A DNA stretch of 64,000 nt, taken from positions 1 through 64,000 of the forward strand of contig NZ_BATR01000164.1 of NCBI RefSeq assembly GCF_000739655.1. Reading direction: 5' to 3'. Position 1 is the first letter of the stretch; every line of letters starts with the position of its first letter. This document shows, in pieces, positions 1-8,176 of this stretch. Made by a program: the position numbers and the translations under genes. The notes below the pieces were generated by a model, which saw nothing but the letters and a program-made list of their open reading frames with translations, was not told the DNA's origin and searched no databases. This DNA is from Verrucomicrobium sp. BvORR106. Lineage in GTDB: Bacteria > Verrucomicrobiota > Verrucomicrobiia > Verrucomicrobiales > Verrucomicrobiaceae.

Positions 1-435
1 ATTTCGTCAACAATGTGAGGCTCTTTTTTTGAAGATTTTTGAAGATCGAAAACTGGCAAACTGAGCCGTTTAACGAACCCATGGAGACGAAAAATGGAAG
101 GCCTCGCAAAGCCCCCTAGTGGCAGGCGGATCGAGCGGTCTCATTAATTAAGACTGACAAATCATTAGCAGATTCAAGCGCCGAAAAAATGCGCACCTCG
201 AAGCCGAAAAAAGCCCTTCAGAACGCCGCGAAGCCCCCAAAGCGGGTTCTGTAGGGATGTTTGGATGCGAAATTTCGCGGTCAGAAAGTGGCAATTCGAT
301 GCTTGGCGCATCGCTCCGCTCCCAAAAAAGCACCGCGAAACCCTGGCCGCTCATCGTGTTACCATAACACAGCACCTTGATTGCCTCCGCGCGCGGTTCG
401 GTGCCTCATAGGGGCCGTTCTTCTTTCCTCACCGC
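1..435. other. Upstream non-coding region
   Basis: No credible gene is seen here. A 75-codon minus-strand frame (148-375) has no recognisable motif and an atypical composition. The region is less GC-rich than the genes to the right and has several A/T runs, for example at 24-30. It probably holds the promoter of the four-gene operon starting at 436, but no convincing -35/-10 pair can be assigned by eye. Confidence 0.5.
356..370. promoter_or_regulatory. Candidate operator palindrome
   Basis: The sequence reads GTGTTA-CCA-TAACAC, a perfect inverted repeat with 6-bp arms and a 3-bp spacer, 66 bp before the start of the sialidase operon. Position and symmetry fit a dimeric repressor site. A repeat of this size is expected by chance several times in a 64-kb window, so the functional call is inference only. 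Confidence 0.3.
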
Positions 436-3252
436 ATGAAATCACTTCCCCTATTCTGCGCGGGCTCTCTGTCCCTCTGCCTCCTCCCTGCCTTGCACGC
501 CGCAGGGTCGGAGCCTGCCTCCTCCCCCTCTCCTTCCCTGGTCCCGGCCTCGGTACTGGATCTGGCCATGCAGCCTTCCGAGCTGATCACCAACCCCGGG
601 GCCAAATACTCCGCCGAAGAACGGGACTACGCGATGGTGATCGGGATGGATCGCACGCCGAAGGGCCGCATCTGGTCCGCCTGGGTGGGTGGTGGCGACA
701 GTGATCTCGGCTACTTCGTGCTGGCATCCAGTGATGACAACGGTGCCACGTGGTCCAAGCCCCGCCTTGTGATTGATCCCCCGGAAGCTCCGACGGGCCT
801 GCGCAAGCGCATCCTGGTCGGCAATCTCTGGACGGATCCCAACGGCAAACTGTGGCTCTTCTATGATCAATCCATGGGGTACTACGACGGCCGCGCGGGT
901 GTATGGGCCATCTGCTGCGAAAACCCGGATGCAGAGAACCCCACTTGGTCAGAGCCTCGCCGCATCTGGCACGGACTCACTCTGAACAAGCCGATTGTAT
1001 TAAAGAACGGCGAATGGCTCCTCCCCATCTCCCTCTGGACGCGTGACCGCATCGGGCCTGGGGAACTCCGGGAAGGATTCAAGGAACTGGATGAGTTCCG
1101 CATGGCAAACATCTTCGTATCCACCGATCAGGGCAAAACGTGGACACGGCGCGGCGGCGTGACCGTGCCAGAGACGGACTTCGATGAGCACATGTTCGTG
1201 GAGCTGAATGATGGACGCCTCTGGCTGCTGGCCCGCACTAAATACGGCATTGCCGAGAGCTACTCCTCAGACCAAGGCCGGACCTGGACCGAGGCGCAGC
1301 CATCCAAGATTCAGAATGTCAGTTCTCGATTCTTCCTGCGCCGGCTCGCCTCAGGCAACCTGCTCCTGGTAAAGAATGGCCCTCGGGACCAACGGCTCAA
1401 AGGGCGCAGCCATATGACGGCCTACCTTTCTGATGACGAAGGCAAAAGCTGGAAAGGCGGGCTGGTCATCGATGAACGTGGTGGCGTCTCCTATCCTGAT
1501 GGTTTCCAGGCCCCTGATGGCACAATCTACGTCATCCACGATCACAACCGGGACAAGGATCGCGAGATCCTCTTTGCGAAGTTCAAAGAAGAAGATGTGC
1601 TGGCAGGCAAGTTCACCCAGCCTGATTCCGCGGGTATGCTGATGGTGAGCAAGGCCTTGGGCAAGCATATCGGCGAGGTCACTTACAACGGCATTCAACT
1701 CGATAGCGAGTGGCCACCCCGCACCCAGGATCCGAAATCCACGGAGCCTATGGCGGTGCCTTATTTGACCAATCCGCCTGCCGTCGTCCCCATCAACTTT
1801 GGGCGTCAGCTCTTCGTGGATGACTTCCTCATTCAGCAAACCGACCTGAAGCGCACCTACCACGCTGCGGAGAAGTACTCGGGCAATCCCGTCTTTAAAG
1901 CAGAAACTCCCGACGAGCTCAAACCTTCTACGGTGGGGGAAACCGGTGAGGAGGCCGTGTGCTACCTGGGCCATGGCGGGGTGTTCTTCGAGCCCAAGGA
2001 GAAGCAGTTCAAAATGTTCTACACCGCCGGCTGGAGAGGCGGTCTGGCGCTGGCCACCAGCAAGGATCTGCTCCAATGGGAGCGTCCGTCTCTCGGCCTC
2101 GCGGGTGGAAACCTGATCCTCCCCGGCGGCAAACAATGGGCCGGTGGTGACAACTCCGTGTGGCTGGACCTGAGCTCCAAGCTGCCTGAAGAACGCTACA
2201 AGCTGCTGACGGATCGTCAGCCCCATACCATCCACACTTCCCTGGACGGCCGCATCTGGTCCCAGGGCATCCCCACGGGCAAGGCTGGTGACTACTGCTC
2301 CTTCTTCTACAATCCCTTCCGCAAGAAGTGGGTGTACAGCATCAAACAAGGCGGCCCCCGGGGACGCAGCCGCTACTACGCGGAGACCAACGAGTTCGTC
2401 AAAGGTGCGGACTGGAAGAACTCCGTGTACTGGACCAACGCCGATCAACTGGACCCTGCCGATCCCGAGATCGGCGAGGCTCCTCAACTGTACAGCCTCA
2501 ATGCGGTGGCCTATGAGAGCCTGATGCTGGGTGAGTTCTACATCCTCCAGGGACCCAACAACGAGATCTGCGACAAGGGCAAATTCCCCAAGGTCACCCA
2601 GGTGATGCTGGGATTCAGCCGTGATGGCTTCCACTGGCACCGTCCCGAACGCAAGCCCTTCATCGCTGCCACCAAGAAGGAAGGCGACTGGGACCGGGCC
2701 TATATCCACGGCACCACGGGTGTCATGGTGGTGAAGGAAGACCGCCTGTACTTCCCCTACACCGGCTACTCCGGCATCGCCCCCAATGGTACTCGCGGCA
2801 TGTACACGGGCGCCAGCATAGGTCTGGCCACCCTGCGGCGCGATGGCTTCGCCTCGATGGAAGCCGGTGCCACCACCGGTACGCTGACCACTCGCCCAGT
2901 GGCGTTCAATGGCTCGCATCTCTTCGTCAACGTGAACTCGCCTCAGGGCAGCCTGAAGGCCGAAGTCATCGATGAAACAGGCAGGGCCATCGAGCCCTAT
3001 ACGATCGCCAACAGCGAAGCCATCACCGCAGACAGCACCCGCACGCGGGTGCTGTGGAAAGGGGCGGTCGATCTGGAAGGTGTGCGGGGCAAGGCCGTGC
3101 GTCTGCGCTTCCACCTCACCAACGGCAGCCTCTATTCCTTCTGGATCACGCCACACCTCAGCGGCGCCAGCGGTGGCTACGTCGGCTCCGGCGGCCCTGG
3201 CTTCCCGGGAGTAGTGGACACGGTGGGCGACGGCACCCCGGCGGCCAAGTGA
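436..3252 (+). CDS. Secreted sialidase-like / glycosidase fusion protein
   Basis: This 938-residue exported protein probably acts on glycans outside the cytoplasm. Residues 1-23 are a signal peptide (MKS, hydrophobic core, HAA). The N-terminal half is a BNR/sialidase-type propeller with Asp-box motifs near residues 98 (SSDDNGATW), 229 (STDQGKTW), 277 (SSDQGRTW) and 331 (LSDDEGKSW). From about residue 460 (FVDDFLIQQTDLKRTYH) a second domain follows, of the five-bladed GH32/GH43-like type found in secreted planctomycete proteins. Exo-alpha-sialidase is the usual name for the first half, but the substrate cannot be read from sequence. It heads an operon: the BASS transporter follows after 36 bp, then a kinase and an aldolase, which suggests a degrade-import-catabolise pathway. 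The first ATG after the leader gives a complete signal peptide. Confidence 0.75.
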   Translation: MKSLPLFCAGSLSLCLLPALHAAGSEPASSPSPSLVPASVLDLAMQPSELITNPGAKYSAEERDYAMVIGMDRTPKGRIWSAWVGGGDSDLGYFVLASSDDNGATWSKPRLVIDPPEAPTGLRKRILVGNLWTDPNGKLWLFYDQSMGYYDGRAGVWAICCENPDAENPTWSEPRRIWHGLTLNKPIVLKNGEWLLPISLWTRDRIGPGELREGFKELDEFRMANIFVSTDQGKTWTRRGGVTVPETDFDEHMFVELNDGRLWLLARTKYGIAESYSSDQGRTWTEAQPSKIQNVSSRFFLRRLASGNLLLVKNGPRDQRLKGRSHMTAYLSDDEGKSWKGGLVIDERGGVSYPDGFQAPDGTIYVIHDHNRDKDREILFAKFKEEDVLAGKFTQPDSAGMLMVSKALGKHIGEVTYNGIQLDSEWPPRTQDPKSTEPMAVPYLTNPPAVVPINFGRQLFVDDFLIQQTDLKRTYHAAEKYSGNPVFKAETPDELKPSTVGETGEEAVCYLGHGGVFFEPKEKQFKMFYTAGWRGGLALATSKDLLQWERPSLGLAGGNLILPGGKQWAGGDNSVWLDLSSKLPEERYKLLTDRQPHTIHTSLDGRIWSQGIPTGKAGDYCSFFYNPFRKKWVYSIKQGGPRGRSRYYAETNEFVKGADWKNSVYWTNADQLDPADPEIGEAPQLYSLNAVAYESLMLGEFYILQGPNNEICDKGKFPKVTQVMLGFSRDGFHWHRPERKPFIAATKKEGDWDRAYIHGTTGVMVVKEDRLYFPYTGYSGIAPNGTRGMYTGASIGLATLRRDGFASMEAGATTGTLTTRPVAFNGSHLFVNVNSPQGSLKAEVIDETGRAIEPYTIANSEAITADSTRTRVLWKGAVDLEGVRGKAVRLRFHLTNGSLYSFWITPHLSGASGGYVGSGGPGFPGVVDTVGDGTPAAK

Positions 3253-3288
3253 CGTTTCCTTAAACCCATCTCTTCCTCCACCACCATC

Positions 3289-4302
3289 ATGTTCCGCTTT
3301 ATCAACTGGTTTACCGGGTTGTACCCGGTCTGGGTCATCTCCTTCGCCGTGGTCGGCCTCATCCGGCCAGAACTGCTCACGTGGTTCAACGGCCCGTGGG
3401 TGGTCTGGGCCCTCACTCTGGTCATGTTGGGAATGGGCTTCACGCTCAAGGTGGAGGACTTCCGACGGCTCTTCAAGGCGCCATCCTCCCTCGCCCTCGG
3501 CTTCCTGGCCCACTACACCATCATGCCGCTGGCGGGGTGGTCGGTGGCGCACTTGTTAAACCTCGATCCCGGTTTCGCGGTCGGCCTTATCCTGGTGGCC
3601 AGCTGCCCTTCCGGCACTGCGTCCAACGTCATCTGCTACCTGGCAAGGGCGAATGTCGCCCTCGCCGTCATGGTGACGCTGACCTCCACCCTGCTGGCGT
3701 TCCTGATGACGCCCGCGTGGTGCAAGGTGCTGGCTGGACAGTACGTGCCCGTGGATGCCGCAAAACTGAGCCTCTCCACCATCCAGATTGCTGTAGCCCC
3801 CGTCATGATGGGCGTCTTCTGCAACTGGCTCTTCCCAAAGGCAACCGCCTCGGCCTCCCGCGTCGGCCCGCTTATCTCGGTGCTGTCCTTGATGTTCGTG
3901 ACGGGCGGCATCGTCGCCCAGAACGCCGAGGCCGTGAAGATCAATGCTGGCAAACTGGCGCTCGCCGCCGTGCTGCTGCATTTGTTGGGTTTCGGCGTCG
4001 GCTATCTGGTCGCCAAGATCCTGCGCCGTCCCGAGGAAATCGCCCGCACCATCTCGATTGAGGTGGGTATGCAGAACGGCGGACTGGCGGCGGTGCTGGC
4101 GAAGCAGAACTTCCCGCTCCAGCCGCTGGCGGCGGTACCAGCCATCTTCAGCGCCATCACCCAGACCCTGCTGGGCAGCCTGCTCGCCACCTGGTGGCGG
4201 AACCATCCCGTCCCTTCCTCCAACCCGGAAGCGACTCTCGCCGCTGCCAAGCCCGCTCCCTTGCCTACGTCCCCTGCCATTCCTGAGGCCCGCCCGGAAT
4301 GA
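3289..4302 (+). CDS. BASS-family (bile acid:sodium symporter) transporter
   Basis: A 337-residue integral membrane protein of the bile acid:sodium symporter superfamily (YfeH/ACR3-like fold), which imports organic anions with Na+. About nine or ten hydrophobic segments are visible. The conserved region SCPSGTASNVI (about residues 105-115) and the later IEVGMQNGGLA stretch match the two crossover helices that bind sodium and substrate. The tail from about residue 305 is Pro/Ala-rich and cytosolic. The gene lies 36 bp after the sialidase-like gene, and its stop codon overlaps the next start (ATGA at 4299-4302). Coupling to a kinase suggests the imported molecule is phosphorylated at once. The substrate is unknown; a sugar acid or keto acid would fit the downstream aldolase. 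Confidence 0.8.
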   Translation: MFRFINWFTGLYPVWVISFAVVGLIRPELLTWFNGPWVVWALTLVMLGMGFTLKVEDFRRLFKAPSSLALGFLAHYTIMPLAGWSVAHLLNLDPGFAVGLILVASCPSGTASNVICYLARANVALAVMVTLTSTLLAFLMTPAWCKVLAGQYVPVDAAKLSLSTIQIAVAPVMMGVFCNWLFPKATASASRVGPLISVLSLMFVTGGIVAQNAEAVKINAGKLALAAVLLHLLGFGVGYLVAKILRRPEEIARTISIEVGMQNGGLAAVLAKQNFPLQPLAAVPAIFSAITQTLLGSLLATWWRNHPVPSSNPEATLAAAKPAPLPTSPAIPEARPE

Positions 4303-5441
4303 ACGCCACCGCCCTTCCTACTCCCCCCTCCGCCTCCCCTGCGGATTCCGTTCCCCTTTCCCATCGTCGCACGACTTACTATTGGAAGTGCGACCGCCCC
4401 GCCGCGTTCCACGGCACGACTGGCCGCACCGACGCCTCCAGCCTGCAGAGTTCCTTAAAACGAGCGCTGCAGGAGAAGTTTCCCAAGGCTCGCCTCTCCC
4501 TCCAACCAGGGCACGGCCAGGGGAATCACATCACGTTCATCTGCACCCTGGACGATGCCAAGCGCTTCGTGCGTGTGGAAGACGGTCCGGAAAAGGACAA
4601 CTACCTCATGGTGGAGTCCCGGGTGCTCCAAGAAGTGCGCACCCTCGGTCTGCCAGCCCCCCGGGTGCATGCCGTGGATGCCAGCCGGGAAAAGGTGCCC
4701 TTTGCCTGGCAAGTGCTGGATCTCGTGGACGCCCCCGACCTGAACCACTTCCACAAGCAAGGTGCACTGGATCTTCCCGCCATGGCGAAGGAGATTGGCT
4801 CCGCCATTGCCCACTGGCAGTGTCTGGAGCCATCAGGCTTCGGGCCCTTTGATCCTGCCGTGGTCACAGGAGCCAACACCCTCAGTGGATTTCACGCCTG
4901 CTATGAGGACTACTTTTTCCTGCACTTTGAGCGGCATCTTCGCTATCTGACCAACCAGGAACTGCTCAGCACCCGCGAAGCCGCAGAGATGGAATCCGAA
5001 GTGCTTGGGCACCGCAGTCTGCTCAGTCTGGAGCGCGGCTGCCTGGTTCACAAGGATCTGGCCCTCTGGAACATTCTCGGCACCCCGGAAGGCATCGCCG
5101 CGTTCATCGACTGGGATGACGCCATCTCCGGCGACCCCATGGACGATCTCTCCCTGCTGGGTTGTTTCCATGATGGCAGGGTGCTGGACCGCGCCCTCCA
5201 GGGCTATCAGATGCTCCGCCCCCTGCCCCGGGAGCATCGCCGACGTTTCTGGCTTCACCTCCTGCGCAACATGATCGTCAAAGCCGTCATCAGGGTCGGT
5301 GCAGGTTATTTCAAGAAATCCGACGGCTTCTTCCTGATTGGCAGCGGCAGCAATGGCCAGAACCTGGAGGAGTTCACCAAACAACGTCTCGCCACTGCCC
5401 TGCGCGGCCTCCGCGAGGATCTGCCGATTGAGTCTCTCTAG
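4299..5441 (+). CDS. APH-family small-molecule kinase
   Basis: A 380-residue protein with the aminoglycoside phosphotransferase/choline kinase fold. The Brenner-type catalytic loop is HKDLALWN (about residues 250-257), followed by the metal-binding IDWDDAISGDP segment (about 270-280). The N-terminal lobe has a hydrophobic strand pattern around residues 65-130. Relatives phosphorylate aminoglycosides, homoserine, choline or methylthioribose. The operon context (transporter upstream by a 4-nt overlap, aldolase 36 bp downstream) argues for a catabolic sugar- or alcohol-type kinase rather than antibiotic resistance. The N-terminal 20 residues are Pro/Ser-rich, and the true start could be slightly downstream, although the ATGA overlap favours this one. 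Confidence 0.75.
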   Translation: MNATALPTPPSASPADSVPLSHRRTTYYWKCDRPAAFHGTTGRTDASSLQSSLKRALQEKFPKARLSLQPGHGQGNHITFICTLDDAKRFVRVEDGPEKDNYLMVESRVLQEVRTLGLPAPRVHAVDASREKVPFAWQVLDLVDAPDLNHFHKQGALDLPAMAKEIGSAIAHWQCLEPSGFGPFDPAVVTGANTLSGFHACYEDYFFLHFERHLRYLTNQELLSTREAAEMESEVLGHRSLLSLERGCLVHKDLALWNILGTPEGIAAFIDWDDAISGDPMDDLSLLGCFHDGRVLDRALQGYQMLRPLPREHRRRFWLHLLRNMIVKAVIRVGAGYFKKSDGFFLIGSGSNGQNLEEFTKQRLATALRGLREDLPIESL

Positions 5442-5477
5442 ATAGATTGTTCCTTTCCTTTTGCTTCCACTTCTCCC

Positions 5478-6218
5478 ATGTCCGCCGATTTTTCGTCCGC
5501 CCCCGTTCTTCTGGGCACCTTCCTCTCGCTAGGCTCTCCGCTCGTCGCCGAACTGGCGGCTGAGTGTGGCTTCCAATGGCTTCTGCTCGATCTGGAGCAC
5601 GGTGCCAGCACGGATGCCACCTTGTTGCCCCAACTGATGGCCACCAAGGGCACCTCCACTCAGGTCATCGTCCGTTTTGGTATCCCTCATGCCGACCAGG
5701 TGCTGCGTGCCCTGGACTGGGGTGCGCACGGCATCATGATCCCCCGGGTCACCTCCGCAGCAGAGGCCGCCGCCTGCGTCCAGGCCGCGTCATACGCGCC
5801 CCGGGGACACCGCGGATTCTCCCGCTCTGCGCGGACCTATGGGCTGGGTCTGCGACCACCCACCTCCGCAGAGACCATCCCCCAGCCTCTGATCATGGCC
5901 CAGATTGAGAACATCGAGGGCGTGGCTCACGCCGATGAAATCGCCGCCGTGGACGGCGTAGACGTCCTCTTTGTCGGCCCGGCCGATCTGCAGTTCGATC
6001 TGGCGGCCCGCCCTGACCTAGCCACCCTCAGCTATGAGGAATGTCTGATCTCCGTGGCCAGCGCCGCCCAGAGCGCAGGCAAGGCGTGCGGCATCCTTTT
6101 GCGCGACGCTGCCGAGATCCCCAAATTCAGAGATCTCGGCTACACCTATCTGGCGCTGGACTCTGATGTGGCACTGCTTCGCAAAGGCTTCCTGGCCCTC
6201 GCAAACGCCGTCCGATAG
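5478..6218 (+). CDS. HpcH/HpaI-family aldolase
   Basis: A 246-residue class II pyruvate aldolase of the HpcH/HpaI/citrate lyase beta family, which cleaves 2-keto-3-deoxy sugar acids or related hydroxy-keto acids to pyruvate (or a pyruvate derivative) and an aldehyde. Visible signatures are the LLLDLEHG block near residues 36-43, MIPRVTSAAEA around residue 90, the arginine- and glycine-rich RGHRGFSR loop, and the metal-binding MAQIENIEG plus DVLFVGPADL segments. Length is normal for the family (about 250). It is the last gene of the operon starting at 436. Its stop lies 22 bp from the stop of the convergent phosphofructokinase gene. Confidence 0.82.
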   Translation: MSADFSSAPVLLGTFLSLGSPLVAELAAECGFQWLLLDLEHGASTDATLLPQLMATKGTSTQVIVRFGIPHADQVLRALDWGAHGIMIPRVTSAAEAAACVQAASYAPRGHRGFSRSARTYGLGLRPPTSAETIPQPLIMAQIENIEGVAHADEIAAVDGVDVLFVGPADLQFDLAARPDLATLSYEECLISVASAAQSAGKACGILLRDAAEIPKFRDLGYTYLALDSDVALLRKGFLALANAVR

Positions 6219-6240
6219 TCGCCCAGCCTCCTCGCCCTCC

Positions 6241-7530
6241 TTATTTGAAGAGGGCGGGTTGGCCGGTGGATTCCAGCACGGAGTGCCAGAGCTCGCGCGT
6301 GGGGTCCACCTTGCGACGACCGCCCGTCACCAGGTCCAGCGGCAGGTGCACGAAGGCGCCGTGCCAACATCCCACCAGCATGTTCGTCTTGCCCGCCATG
6401 GCAGCATGCACCGCCCCTTGGGCCAACCGTGAGCAGTACACGTTGTCCTGCGCATTGGCCGGCACGCTGCGCACGATGTAACTGGGGTCGATGTACTTGA
6501 GGTTCACCTCCATCCGGCGGCTCTTGAAGAAGGCATTGATCGTGTCCTTCAGATACAGGCCGATATCCCCATAGCGCTGGTTTCCGCTGGCGTCGGTAGC
6601 GGATGCATCACGGTCCATGAGATACTGTCCAGCCCCTTCAGAGACGACGATGACCGCGCTTCCGCGCTTCACCAGGCGATAGCGCAGCATTTCCAGCAGT
6701 CCCTTGGGCCCCTCGAGCTCGAAATTCACTTCCGGAATCAAGACGAAGTCCACATTGCTCCCGGCCAGAGCGGCAAAGCAGGCAATGAACCCGGAATCCC
6801 GGCCCATGAGCTTCACCAAACCCACGCCGTTCACCGCGCCAGTGGACTCCGTGTAGGCACACTTCACCGCCTGCACAGCTTCGGCAAACGCGGTGTCGAA
6901 CCCGAAGCTCTTGTCCAGGTACATGATGTCGTTGTCGATGGTCTTGGGGATGCCCACGACCGCCTTCTTCAGTCCACGACGCTCAATCTCCTGGGTGATG
7001 GCCGAGGCACCGCGCAGGCTGCCGTCCCCACCGATCACATAGAGGATGTCCACCTTCATGTCTTCGAGCGTGTCCACCATGTCGCCAATGTTCTGGTGAC
7101 CGCGGGAGCTCCCCAGCATGGTGCCACCGAAGTTGTGGATCTGCTCCACGGATTGCGGCCGGAGGATGAGCGGGGTGTGCCCATACCGCTGCACCAGACC
7201 TTCATACCCGTATCGGAACCCATAGATCTTGGTGATCCCATACTGATTGTGCGACTGCAGCACGATGCCGCGGATGATGTCGTTCAAGCCCGGACAGAGG
7301 CCACCACACGTCACGATGCCCACCGTGGTCTTCGGTGGATCAAAGAAGATGTGCTCGCGTGGACCCGCCTCCTCAAAGCTGTAGGGCATGGCCCCCGGCT
7401 CGTGATCCGAGGTCCGATTATTAAAATAGATGCGATTTTCGTCCGTCTTGAAGGGGGCCTCCATGCCGCCGAAGTGCGGCAGCGGTGAGGGAATGTGGCA
7501 AGGTCCGAGGGTTGGGATGTGGAGGTTCAC
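6241..7530 (-). CDS. 6-phosphofructokinase, plant/group III type
   Basis: A 429-residue phosphofructokinase that commits fructose 6-phosphate to glycolysis. The nucleotide loop reads GGDGS (about residue 166), as in ATP-dependent enzymes, rather than the GGDD of pyrophosphate-dependent ones. The catalytic strand reads GIPKTIDNDI (about residues 190-199), with the lysine typical of PPi-PFKs and of plant-type ATP-PFKs, where classical bacterial PfkA has Gly. The N-terminal GGLCPGLNDIIRG motif and the extra N-terminal 80 residues also fit the plant/trypanosome-like clade. ATP use is therefore predicted, though phosphodonor choice in this clade needs enzymology. The gene is convergent with the aldolase gene and divergent from the GNAT gene. 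Confidence 0.85.
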   Translation of the reverse strand: MNLHIPTLGPCHIPSPLPHFGGMEAPFKTDENRIYFNNRTSDHEPGAMPYSFEEAGPREHIFFDPPKTTVGIVTCGGLCPGLNDIIRGIVLQSHNQYGITKIYGFRYGYEGLVQRYGHTPLILRPQSVEQIHNFGGTMLGSSRGHQNIGDMVDTLEDMKVDILYVIGGDGSLRGASAITQEIERRGLKKAVVGIPKTIDNDIMYLDKSFGFDTAFAEAVQAVKCAYTESTGAVNGVGLVKLMGRDSGFIACFAALAGSNVDFVLIPEVNFELEGPKGLLEMLRYRLVKRGSAVIVVSEGAGQYLMDRDASATDASGNQRYGDIGLYLKDTINAFFKSRRMEVNLKYIDPSYIVRSVPANAQDNVYCSRLAQGAVHAAMAGKTNMLVGCWHGAFVHLPLDLVTGGRRKVDPTRELWHSVLESTGQPALFK

Positions 7531-7689
7531 GAAGCAGCGGGATCAAAAACGGGATGTCAATCAAGGGCAAGTTGCAAAGAAAGAAGCAGAAGCGATGCCA
7601 TGAAACGTCTGGCGATAGAGCTGCTTTTCACGTGCAAGATTGTCACTTTGGGCCAGCGTCCCCATCCGGGCAAGCCATCTCCTCCATCC

Positions 7690-8130
7690 ATGAATTCCTT
7701 ACTGATCCGCCCCTATGCGGCGAGCGACCAGGCTGCCGTCGTGGCCCTCTGGCAGGCTTGTGGTCTGGTCCGGCCGGTTAATGACCCGCTCAAGGACATC
7801 CAGCGCAAGCTGAATACCCAGCCGGAACTCTTTCTGGTGGCGGAGCAGGAGGGGGCAATCATCGGCACCGCCATGGCCGGTTACGAGGGGCATCGCGGCT
7901 GGATCAACTACCTCGCCGTCGCGCCCGCCTTGCAGAAGGGAGGGCTGGGCCGCCAGCTCATGGACCACGCGGAGCGCCTGCTGCGCGAGCGCGGCTGCCC
8001 CAAGATCAACCTGCAGGTGAGAACCGCCAACCGTGGGGTGATCGCCTTCTACGAGCGTCTGGGCTTTGTCCAGGATGACGTGGTCAGCCTCGGCAAGCGA
8101 CTGGTGACAGACGAGGCCTCTGCGGGCTGA
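7690..8130 (+). CDS. GNAT-family acetyltransferase, YpeA-like
   Basis: A 146-residue GCN5-related N-acetyltransferase. The acetyl-CoA binding pattern is clear: LAVAPALQKGGLGRQLMDH (motif A, with Q-x-x-G-L-G) around residues 75-93, then INLQVRTANRGVIAFYERLGF (motif B) at the end. Overall it resembles YpeA, an acetyltransferase of unknown acceptor. The frame is open upstream to 7495, but the chosen ATG places the fold start (LLIRPYAASDQ) at residue 4 and gives the usual family length of about 141-147; the upstream extension has no domain character. It stands alone, 46 bp before the alpha-hydroxy-acid oxidase. Confidence 0.8.
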   Translation: MNSLLIRPYAASDQAAVVALWQACGLVRPVNDPLKDIQRKLNTQPELFLVAEQEGAIIGTAMAGYEGHRGWINYLAVAPALQKGGLGRQLMDHAERLLRERGCPKINLQVRTANRGVIAFYERLGFVQDDVVSLGKRLVTDEASAG

Positions 8131-8176
8131 AGCCATCCATTGACAGTCCGATTCCCGGAGCTGACAGAGGGCAACG

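Noticed and set aside
148-375. 75-codon minus-strand frame in the leader region
   Set aside because: No homology-like motif, unusual composition, and it covers the likely promoter/operator region.
1351-3552. A 733-codon open frame antisense to the sialidase-like gene
   Set aside because: It mirrors the third-position GC bias of the plus-strand gene, has low-complexity His/Gly/Asp-rich content and no family motif.
4299-5441. Aminoglycoside resistance gene
   Set aside because: The APH fold is shared by many metabolic kinases, and the gene is embedded by overlap in a catabolic operon.
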